Assembly: GCA_964019695.1 (NCBI GenBank)
Contig: CAXHUL010000216.1
Location: 9,759 to 73,758, forward strand
Direction: 5' to 3'
DNA length: 64,000 bases
Origin: Loripinus fragilis
Taxonomy: Eukaryota > Mollusca > Bivalvia > Lucinida > Lucinidae
Below the pieces are notes generated by a model. It was given only the letters and a program-made list of their open reading frames with translations. It did not search any database and was not told the DNA's origin. Made by a program: the position numbers and the translations under genes. Positions 26,401 through 38,400 of the stretch are shown here, in pieces. The number at the start of each line of letters is the position of its first letter. Positions within the stretch are counted from its first letter, which is position 1.

Positions 26401-29400
26401 GTAGTAGTAATGGGTGTCTTGCTCCTTCACTTTAATCTGCATTTCCTAATCTACCTCCACACCTGAGTAGTCCTTGTTTTTTCTAAGTAAAGGTCAAGTT
26501 TATCTTTACACTTGTTCGTCTTCATTTCCTTGATTGATTGAATTATGTCATTGTAATGTTCAGATTGAATATAAGCTATCCACCTTTGTTTGGCAACGTG
26601 TATCTCTGCAGCTTCAAGAGATCCATTATTCCTTGTCCTGAGTTTCTTCATTTTTTCAATAAATCTTTTGACTAGGGCTGTTACTCTCAGCAATTTTGCA
26701 AATGATGAAAATCGTGTAATGTCTATACCATAAGGTGCACCTGATATACTTTTTTCTCCATGTTGTCGCGTGGAGCCATCTGCAGCAACGAGTTTTGCTT
26801 CATACATAACATTCGACTTCTTGACCTCTGTTTCTGTTTCTGTTAGAAGAGATTCACTTTCTTTGTTAAAGTTCCACACTGGCCACTCATCTGTTGGTTT
26901 CAGCAGCCAATCAGGCCCATGCCACCATAGTTTGTTGGTCTGAAGTTGAACTGTTGATGTACCTCTACTAGCAATATCTGCTGGATTCTGTTGTGTTGGT
27001 ATATAATGGAACTGAACATCCGTCTGTTCTTTTATTTCTTTAACTCTGTTTGCTACAAATGTATTCAAAGACTTTTTGCTTTCTATCCAACATAACACAC
27101 ACTGCGAGTCTAACCATATGTGTTTTGAAACTATATCCATATTCAACTCTTTCTGGACGAAGTTCAAACATCTCATACCAATTAACGATGCTAGCAGCTC
27201 TAATCTAGGAATGCTTAGTTGTTTCTTTGGCGCAAGTCTTGTTTTGGAAAACAGTAAATCAACTTTACGCATGTTTCCGCAGCTTTGGTGTAGATAAACT
27301 GTAGCTGCATATGCATATTTGGATGCATCACAAAAAACTAGTAACTGATACGTACACTTTCCTGTATGTTGAATGCCGATGTATCTGTCAAAGGTTGAAC
27401 TTGGTAGTACATGTATCTTTAAGTCTTCTTCTATCTCATACCACTGAGCAACATCTTGAGAGGAAAGTGTTTCATCCCATGACATATTCTTGTTCCATAG
27501 CATTTGTAGGAAAATCTTTCCTCGCAGTATAACTGGGCTGTACAATCCAAGTGGGTCAAAAGCAGAGGCAATTTCTTTCAATACTGATCGTTTTGTTAAT
27601 CTTGAATTTGTGTTTGTAGCAGAACAAACATTAATCGACATTGTATCTTTGTCAACTTTCCACATCAGGCCTAGAACTTTCATTCTTTCTGCGTTTGATT
27701 GATCTTCGTGGTGTATTCTATTCAATACTTGCTTACTGTTGGTTGCCCAGTCACGTAAATTCATGCCAGCTCTCTGGAAAATCTGCTTCGCTTCAGTATA
27801 GAACTGAACAGATTCATTCACTGAATCACACCCCGTTATAACATTGTCAACGTAAATGTTTTTACGTATGTTTTCTGCTGTTGAACAATCACACTTTTCC
27901 AAATGACATTTCAATGTAGCAGCTAACAGGAAAGGACTTGAAATAATTCCAAATGGAACTCTACAAAATCTATACTCTTGAATGTTGTTTTCTAGTTTTA
28001 AGGTATTTCTGTTCTTGAGCCATAGAAATCTGGTAACATCCCTTGACTCTTCAGTGAGGCCTACTTGTAAACAAGCTTTTTCAATGTCAGAGACTATAGC
28101 AACTTTGTATAAACAGAATCGAAGCAAAATTCCAGCAAGATCATGTAGTAGGACGGGACCTTTATGCAAACACTCATTTAAACTGTTGTTTTCTTTTCTT
28201 GTCTTGGCTGAAGCGTCATAAACAATTCTTACCTTTGTAGTTGTCTTTGTTGGGTTGACCACTGCATGATGCGGAATATAATGTTTCTTAAATGAACTTG
28301 CCGTATTTGGAACTTTTTCTATGATTCCCTTGTTGAGCTGATCATCAATTATATCTCCATACTGTTTTGCTAGAGCAGGATTACTTCCTAATCTGTTGAC
28401 CAAAGATTTTAATCTCCCGAGGGCTAGTCCATGGTTTTCTGGTAACTCTACTTCACCTTCTTTCCAAGGCCATGCAACGTTATATCTTCCATTGTTATAT
28501 TGTAGTGCTTCATCAAAATTGTTTCAATACTATTTTTTCCTCAGGATCTCTTGGAGTGTCATGTATACCTATTGATTCTAACCGCCAAAAATCTTCTAGA
28601 GTTGGCTTTGTTGGTAAGGCAGCATCCGTTTTTGTGAACACTGTTGTATTTCTTTCGATTTCATTTCCATAAGTTACCACCAATAAGCTTTGCTCTTCTG
28701 TTGTTTTGACAGTGTCAGATGTTCGTCCAGCTAGAATCCAACCTAACTTTGACCCGAGCATATAAAGTCCTGGCTGTATTTCTACTTTCTGGGGTAGTAT
28801 GAGATCTAGGTAATAGTCATTACCTATCAGTAAGTCTATTGTTGAATTCTCTAATTTGGTGGGTAAAGCATCAGCAAGTACGTTGTCTTTCCACAGATAT
28901 TCCCAGTTTTGCAAAAATCGTTTGTTTAATGGGCGTCTTTGCATTTCTCCTGTGATGGTTGGAATCACATTTGCTGTAAGTTTTAATATAGTTCCATCTT
29001 GTAGTTTCATGTTCAAAACAGTGGATGGTGTGTCTACTAGTTGTGGTTTCTTGGATCCAAAAGTGACAAGTGCGATTTTGCTTTTCTCACCCAGTGTTAA
29101 GATAAGCTTTTTTGCCAAAGCTTCTGTTATCTATGTCCTTTGACTTCCAGAATCAAATAACATGCGAGCATTTTCTTCCATTTCATTATTTGGATTTAGA
29201 ATGTTTCCTCTGGCTATTTGCATGAGAACCATTTCTTCAGATGAAATAAGAACATTTTCAGTTACATCTTCAATATCTTGTTCAAGAAGTTCATCAGCTA
29301 AATGATCAGGCACCTGTTGCACAGTACCAAACTTTTTGGGGCATAGACTTCTATGATGACTGTTTGTCTGTTTACAATAGTAGCAGGTTCTTGACAGTGT

Positions 29401-32400
29401 GCACTCAGTGGTTTTGTGACCTTTCTTTAAACATATAAAACAGCAACCTCTAATCTTTTGTTTTGTTGCATCTAGCGTACGGTATGTTTGACATTCATCA
29501 CTCCAGTGCCTGTCACAACAGTAGAAGCAAGGTGGGACTGTCTTTTTCGAGTTAATTGAGTCCTCCATTCTATAGCCTGATACCAATGCTTCTGTAGTTA
29601 ATCTCGAGGACCTTTGAACAAGTTGCTTACTTTCATTTACAGCTTGATTTTCTGCTCTCTCTCTTGCAGATATATGTTCATTCAGCAATTCACGCAGTTT
29701 AGCAACAGACCATTTTTCTTTTGATCCCTTTTGAATTTCTAATTGAATAAGAATTTCTTTAGGAATTTTTGATGTTACTATAGAAACAAAAATATCTTGA
29801 TTCGTGTCTTGATTAAGCGCATCAAGACTCCTCCGATTCTTTTCCATTTGGTCATATAGTGATCGCATGCTTTTCGTGTTGTTTGAAGCAGGTGTGAGAT
29901 TTATCAGTTCTGAATAGTGTGAATTGATAACTGTTTGTTTGTCTCCAAATCTTTCTTTCAATAGATCAATAGCAACCCTATAATTTTCATTAGAAAGAAG
30001 AATACCTGATACAGCTTGCTTTGCCTCACCTGTAAGTTTGCTATTCAGATATTTCATCTTTTCAATATCGGACAAACTTTCATTTTGATCGATAGTGGTC
30101 TCAAAAGTATCCCAAAATTCTGTCCATTTCATTTTATCTCCGCTGAAATTAGGCATCTCTAGCTGTGGGAGTTTAACTGTGACCCGTGAATTCTGTTGTC
30201 TTTGCGCTTGCTGTAAAAGTAAAGTTTGGTGATCTATCATCAATTGCTGCATTTGTAAATGCATGTTTTCCATGCGATTGTACCGTTCATCGACGACAGT
30301 ACTTGTAGATGAGTTACCTGATGGAATCGTATCCATTAAGAGAGATTTTTCCAGTGTAACAATTTGATCTCTGGTATCTATAACTGAAGTTATCAGAGCG
30401 CCGTCGGCTGATAATGATTCTTCCGTATCATCCTCTTCTTCTGTACCAGCAACCGCCAATGAAATCTTCTCAATCGTAGCTTCTAGCCGTTCACAGAAAC
30501 TAGTCAATCTTTTGATACAGGCGTCCGTTTTTAAAGTGAAGTCCTTTAAATTAACGCTATCTCTATCGTCTTCTAAAAGGCTATTCGCCGTCTTCAGCTC
30601 CTTCTCCAGAATGGCTTTATACTGTGTTCTATTTGATTTCAAGTTCCGTAAAGACATTTTCTCAGTGATTCTGTTCCGAATTATTCACCAACATAGCCGT
30701 TAATTCAATAGTTCCCGGGTTTCGGCGCCAATTTATGTTGTGAATCACATAAAAACAATTCAGTTTTTCACATTAATTTACTATTTATTTAAAGCAATAA
30801 GAAACATTTTAAAATATTGTTCGAGTCGTACGATTAACAGAAAAATAAATACAATATCCGTTATTCTATACAAATGAAGACTTAGCTGACGTTTCGCTGA
30901 TTATGGGCTGAATCCAGATCGAACTTCTGTTCTCTGATAATCGATTCCCGGCACCGGAACCAATTTATGTTGTGAATCACATAAAAACAATTCAGTTTTT
31001 CACATTAATTTACTATTTATTTAAAGCAATGAGAAACATTTTAAAATATTGTTCGAGTCGTACGATTAACAGAAAAATAAATACAATATCCGTTATTCTA
31101 TACAAATGAAGACTTAGCTGACGTTTCGCTGATTATGGGCTGAATCCAGATCGAACTTCTGTTCTCTGATATCTCGACGTCAAAAATTGTCCTTAACAAC
31201 GACGTAACGTCGCGATGACGTTACATCCGGTATTAATTGACCCAAATGTTCCCTATAATGTTATAATGTGTATTAAATGAGAAAAAATATGCAAATTAAT
31301 AAGAAATAAAACACAATGTGCGTACAAGGTAAAACGTACATATTTTTAACTTGGGGTACTCAAAAGAACCATCTCAATGAGACAATTGTTTTGAGCACCA
31401 AAACACAAGTTTAAATTAAAATCGCGGTATTTCAGCGACACTTACCTCAGGACACTGTTTATATCAGCTTATCACAATTAGACAAATATCAAAATATTAC
31501 CAGAGAAATAATAAATTTGAGTGTAAAATTGAGATTAAATTCTTATCCATCAATTAGGCATGTAATGATACATCGGACTATCAATATATCGCAATAGTAA
31601 CCGAGGCAATGTTACTGCATCGATAGGAAAGTGGCAATGTTAATATCATCGGCAATAGTCTTTTCACTATAGCAATAGTTTCAATAGTTTTTAGACATAG
31701 GAATTTTCGCTTTATAATTGTTCAGTTAGACACAAAAAGAAAGTTAAAATGGCAATAGGATGTATATGTGGTTGCATCCCATGCATCTATACGAAAATTG
31801 GTACCCGTGTGTGCAGAAAAGTCCAACTGTATTCTTAATTTTCTCCTTCAAACAAGCATAAATGTTTCAGACAATAGTATCACAATAGTATTGCAATGGT
31901 AGTCCATAATGGTAATAGTACGGCAATGGTACTTCCTGCAATGTCAAAACTATCGCAATAGTCAGGTTTGGCCGCAATACCATCAATTTTAAATTCTATT
32001 TGGTTGCTTAAAAAATGCATTGAGATGGGCTTTTTTTTATACCAACACTATGCTTGAGAACTAAGAAAATGCACTTTAATTCACTTGCTCTAAAGCCTAC
32101 AAATAGCCAATTTCATCCTCACTGTGAAAGATTTAGTTCTTTTTTTTACCGAAAAAAGCTAAAATGTTGCAGGATTTTTGGCATCAATTTTAATGTATTG
32201 TTTGGGAAACAGGAGAGAATGAAAACAGTCAATAAGCAATGCTTATTAGATACCCCCCGCCCAGTAAGATTCAGTGAAAAAACTTGGCAAGTTATAGTTC
32301 AAACCAGCAGACCTTAGTTTTGAAAAGAAGATTTCAGCAGAATCTGTGCAAACAAAAATTATAAACTCCTTCATGCATATGTTCAATGTGTCTACATTGT

Positions 32401-35400
32401 ATCCGCAAAGTATCAAATTGCTCCATCAAAAGCTGTGGTAGGAGTTGAGCGGCCCATAAAGGCACTATCCATGCATATACAAAAGTCATATAAGGTAATA
32501 ATTGTCTAAGTTCTAATAGCTGTCATTTTGTCAAAAAAAAAAAATTTTTCAGCCAGACTCCTTTCATGCATATGTGCAATGTGTCTATATTGTATAGGAA
32601 AAGTATCAAATTGCTTTATTAAAAGCTGTGGTAGGATTTGATTGGCCCATGAAGGCACCATCTATGCATATACAAAAGCCTTATTAGGGAAAAATAGTCT
32701 AAGTTCTCACAGCTGTCATATTGTCAAAAATAATTTTTTTCTGAGCCAAACTCCTTCATGCATATGTTCAATGTGTCTACATTGTATAGGCAAAGTATCA
32801 AATTGTTCCATCAAAAGCTGTACTAGGAGTTGATCGGACCATGAAGGCACCATCTATGCATATACAAAAGCCCTATTAGGGTAAAATTGTCTAAGTTCTC
32901 CAGCTGTCATTTTGTCAAAAATTATTTTTTCTAAACCAAACTCCTTCATGCATACATGTATGTTCTATGTGTCTACATTGTATAGGCAAAGTATCAAATT
33001 GCTCCATCAAAAGCTGTGGTAGGAGTTGATCGGCCCATGAAGGCACCGTCTATGCATATACAAAAGCCTTACATGTATTAGGGGAAAAGTTCTCACAGCT
33101 GTCATTTTGTCAAAAAAATTTTTTTTTCTGAAGTAAACTCCTTCATGCATATGTTCATTGTATAGGCAAAGTATCAAAGTCTTCCATCAAATGCTGTGGT
33201 AGGAGTTGTTCGGCCCGTGTATGGCCTATAATAGCATAAGTATAAAACCCTATATTAAAAGCCATTTAGAACTACAAAGGGAAATAACTCTAATAGAATT
33301 GGCCCCTAGCCCTTACTTTTTTGTCTAAAGTATTTGTCTTGCATATATAAACATGTTTGCAAGGTTTGATGAAAATCCAGCAATGACTCTTCAAGATATT
33401 AAAAAAACAAAACGTTACGGACGGACGGACAGACGGACGGACGCACACACGGACGCACGCACACACGCACGCACGGACAACGTGAAAACAGTATACCCAC
33501 CACAAACAAAGTTTGCGGGGGGTATAATAACTCATATATATATAGGGCACTATCTTGAGGCCTGATTATATAGAGTACTACAGGATTTTAGTTAAGAGTG
33601 TGTACCGAAAATTTAATTTTTTATTTCTCAACCATAACATATGTTGTGGGTACTCAAAAGAACCGTCTCAATGAGACGGTTCTTTTGAGCACCCAAAACA
33701 TATGGTAAAACTGATGGTTTAGAAAATATTAACATCTTTACGCTGAAATTTTTGTTTATCTAGACCGGTGTACTAAAATGCTTACCTTGTTGGTAGTGAA
33801 AGCATCCCACACAAGCATCTTCCCATCCTGAAATAGAGGTTTAGCATTTAGCCAGCTGATAGTTGGTATTGGGGGGGGGGGGGGGGGGGGGGTAGTTTTA
33901 ATAAAGTAAATGTTCTAACATTTCAAACATGTTTTCTCTGTCTTTTCTACTGATCCAATTTTGGGTCCAAGGTCTGTTCTCAAATCAAATGTTGGTTATC
34001 AGGGCTGAAATTCACAAAATGCTTGTGGGAAAATACAAACAGAGAAGACCCTGATCAGGGTTGATACATTTTCATATTCTGTTCCTTCCGGAATATTGGG
34101 TTCTGATGGAAAGCAGAATACTGCTTAAGCTTTGCTAGGGGCGTAAGAATCACATTGCACTGTCCGTTAGTTATCATGAACAGACACGTCAGTTGAATGT
34201 TCTCTCAATTTCTAAAGTATTCATTTTCCAGATTACTATGAATCATGGACCTTGTGTGAAAATATCTGCAAAAGATCCTGTGAAATTGACCCTCAAACTT
34301 AAGTTGAGTTTCTTTATCAGTTCAGTATATTTACATTCAGATCAGAGGAATTTTTTCTGAATTGCCACATTTGACCTTATAAATGCACATTTGTAAGGTC
34401 ACACTAAGTATGATTGTTAACACTATATTACATAGGTTAAGATAAGCAAAATTTTTTAGCGTAAAATTGTAACCATTTTCTTGCCCATAATTTTTAGCAT
34501 ATGTTTTGGGTGCTCAAAAGAACCGTCTCATTGAGACAGTTCTTTTGAGTACCCACAACATGTTTTGGTTGAGAAATAAGAAATTATTTTTCTGTTACCC
34601 ACTCTTAACTAAAGGCCTGCTATTATGGACTTCAAAGTTCCAGTTAGTCTGATTGTATAATTTCATATATGTAATCATATTGAGAGTGAAAAAGTGCTAA
34701 TACTGATTGACTTGCTTCATCAGAACCCTGCTGATCTGGATCTACACTCTTTTCAAAAGAGGGTACAGAATTCTGAAAAGGTTATGCATAAAATGTGCTA
34801 ATGATTATGAGGGCAAATACTATACAATAATTGCTTATTGAGGCATTGGACATGATGTGATATCTACCTGAGAGTACCAATATTGACCTCAGCTCCGCCT
34901 CGGTCAATATTGGTATCCTCAGGTTGATATCATATCATGTCCAATGCCTCAATAGTCAACAATTGTTTTAATATATAATTTCTCTACAAGAAAAAAAAAG
35001 CAACAACAACAACAAAATCTTGGCTATGGACTATGTCTTGGACAGTCTTGAATTTCTTTTTTTTACATGATGACTATCTGATTTCATTCAGTTAAAAGAA
35101 TAATGAAGGCATACTTTATTTGTAATAACAACTGCAGACAAGGAAGATCCAGATTAAATGCCGCATAATGTGGCCTTTCATCAGGGTCTACACTGTTTGC
35201 TAAGATAAAAATGATCTTCAGGGAAAATACTGCAATTTTGTTTAGAAATTAAAACCTGTGACCCCTTAAATTATACAATAGACCATTCCAAGTTAATTGT
35301 ATCAATCCAGAAGAAAGAATTCATTAGTCCATTTAAGAGTTCTGCTAATTACTATATTCAACAGCAAAGTCTGAATTACATGTATATGATGAAACACCAA

Positions 35401-38400
35401 ATCTTGTGTATTTTGCACTGCTGTCACTCACTGAATTGTATTTACAGCAAAACATGCAAGTTTCATGCTGAAAGCACACCTGTTATGGAAAGTTTCTATG
35501 AAGTCTATTTTTAATAACAAATATTGTATGGGTCGGGAAAAACCAAAGCCCATGTGATAATTTAGTTTTATGGACTCGAGTGGATAGGCATCTGGGCCAA
35601 TCAAAAGATGTATATTTATAGGTTATATAATAATGGTCTTTAAGAAACAATATCATTTAATAGTAAAATTTAATAATAGAAGTTGGCAACAAAAAAAATT
35701 GGCCTACATACCAAATTTGTTATATATATAGATATACATTATTCTAAATATGTACAAACTCTATTAGGTTGTAAACTCTTTGCATGCTGGGTAATTTTCA
35801 CGTTTTTGTTTTGTTTGTTTTTGTTGCTTTACGTCCCATGTCAACAGCTATGGTCCTTGCGGGACAGTCAGTTCACTTAACCACACCTTTTTCTGGGCAG
35901 GCTTTAGCAAGCGGTTAACCAGTACTTTGTGCACATACTTTCGCTTGTAACTGACAACAACCCTTCTTGAATGAATCAGCGGAATTAGGGAGGAGAATGA
36001 CCGTAGAAATTATTTCATGATCAATCTCCACAAAAGTATGGGACCAGGCCGGGATTTTTGTGGTTGTCTGCTCACTTTTTTAAAAAAAAATTCTTGCTTA
36101 ATATTAATTTAATGGAGGTCAAAAGTATTGCAGAAGAGCCATTCTCCAATACTTACGACCTTCATTAAGTTACAGTTTGTCTAAAGATCTTTGTTTTGGA
36201 ATTTGTCTATTTCAGTATTTTAAGTGGCCGCTTAAGTATTAGTATACCTGTGAAGAGCTGACAATATGGCGTTTATCTGTGGACCAGTCCATACAGAGTA
36301 CCTTCCCTTGGTGACCTTTTAACTGACGTCGTTGTCTCATGCTGAAGTTGGAGATAGCGTCAATTTTTCCTGCAGCTCTGTACACTGCAATAAAAAGAAG
36401 ACTTACCGTATTCAACATAATAAATCCCCATGCTCCAAAAAAGCTCACACTGGGTAATGTACGCGTTTTGTGTTGTTTACACATATGTATTCATTTTTTA
36501 GTCAATCAGATAGTGCAATTTGTTTGTTTTGATTGTATGTCTCAGTCAACATTTTTTCACTCGTCCCAGCAGGACACTCTTCCTGGGCTGAACCAGTTAG
36601 TACTAAGCAGAGGATGGAATGTCTTGCTCAAGGTAACAATTCTCTGCCTCCGGTGAGCTTTGAAGTCGCAACCCCTCAATCTTGAGTCAAGCACTCTACC
36701 AGATAGTGCAATTTCATTATAAATATGAACTCATTGTGGTGATGAAAAAGCCAGCTGATCTGGATCAACACTATTTTCCATAACAAGTCTAGAATTTTTA
36801 AACTTACTTGCACAGTGCAATTATTATTAGGCCAAAAATAAAAAAAATAAGTGTGCTTCAGGTAACAGGTCAGAACATTTTAGGTAGGGTAGGCACACAT
36901 ATATTTTATTTTTACCCTTAATGCGCCAATCACAACAAAAGTGGTCTGCTTTTCTCGTCTGCTGAAATGTTTAAGAAGCCTCTATGGCAAACAGTGTGGA
37001 CCTAGATCACTGTGCGCAATGTTCGGGGCCTTCACTGTACTTGAATCAGTGATAAAAAAACTCTCTACCCAAATCACTTTGACAAGTGATTTTTTTTCAG
37101 TTTTCATCATTTTCAAGAAAGACAAATCTTACAAAAGGTATCTTCTTGTGAAAAAATTATGCATGTAAGTGATCAAAGAAATCACTTAATAGTTTCAGTA
37201 AGTGCAATGCCCTGACTGATTGTTCATGCAAGGATTGGATAATCAGGTTGTGTAAATACCCAATTGACCCGAAAGCTATCTGGAGCTGTGGTTGACTGAT
37301 TTTACATACTGCAGATTTGAATTTTAAAAATAGCTGATCTGTTGGTATCGCTAGCTGAGACCACTGAGGAGTTTATCACCCTAATCTTTCGCGTCGTCCA
37401 ATTTTCGCGGTATTTCGTGGTAAGTCGTGAACCGCGAAAATTAAAATCCGCGAAATATTTTCTAAGTTTGACCAATTGTTTATTTGCCATCATGCAGAAC
37501 AATAATTGTGCAGTCCTTTGTGTTCATAAAACACCTGTTTTCATAGATTGACCAATGTAATTTACAGTGTTTACTGTTCATTAAACATGAATATATTGAA
37601 CATTAATAGATCAATCGAGCATTCAACCATTACACAATAGAGGGACGGCTTGAACAAGCTGGAAAGATAATTGATTAACTACCCTTAAAAACACATGATC
37701 AATTTTTTAGACTTGGACCAGTGGTTTTCGGTATGTGTTCACATATTTCGAAAAATATCAATAATTTACTTTCAAGCGTATTCACATAATCATTAAATAA
37801 ATGGTACTAAAAAGTGATTGTTTTGGGAGAGAAAAAAGACAGTGCTATTGCATTGCCAGTTAAAGTTGATAATTAAATATACCACTATTCTATGCATTAT
37901 GTACAACTTAACCAACGAGAAACCAGATGAAATACTGAACGCATTGGAAATGAACAATGAAACGCATACTTCAGACATTTCGCAGGGCATTTAGCTTGCA
38001 GTTATTATTTTCGCGGGTACAACAGACCGCGAAAATTAAAAAGGGTGAATATTTATCCTAATGTTTCTGAGGCAAAAACGCGAAAATTTGGCGACGCGAA
38101 AATATTCCATTTTACGGTAATTCACAAGAACAATGCTGCCTTACTCAATCAAGTTGGCATCAAAGTGAACCATTTAATAATAATCTTAAATTATTGAAAT
38201 AAAGTGAGCTCACTCACCAAAAATGTTTGTAAAATCAGTGACCTATATTAGAGTGACTAGACACTTCATTTTTCAGCAATATAGGTACCTGTATGTCGTG
38301 GCATGTGTCACGTGACTTACACCTGGTGCGCCTTTTATCGTACACACTCAAAATGGCGATGCAGCTTGTGAAACCGCAGCATTTATAGGTACATTAAAGA

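Larger units (their letters stand above)
24598..31440 (-). mobile_element. BEL/Pao LTR retrotransposon, full length
   Basis: Two 473-bp LTRs (24598-25070, 30968-31440) with TG...CA ends and a 5-bp target duplication CTTAC (24593-24597, 31441-31445). Minus-strand order: 5' LTR, primer-binding sites, gag with DUF1759-like region and zinc knuckles, protease, RT, RNase H, integrase, 3' LTR. This order and the protein motifs are those of BEL/Pao elements. No envelope ORF. The LTRs differ at only about three sites, so insertion is recent. The coding region has two in-frame stops and two frameshifts, so this copy cannot make a complete Pol. It lies in the GNB5 intron between exons 3 and 4, in the same orientation. 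Confidence 0.95.

Noticed and set aside
27076..28221. Plus-strand ORFs opposite the RT gene
   Set aside because: Shadow frames of the BEL/Pao coding region.
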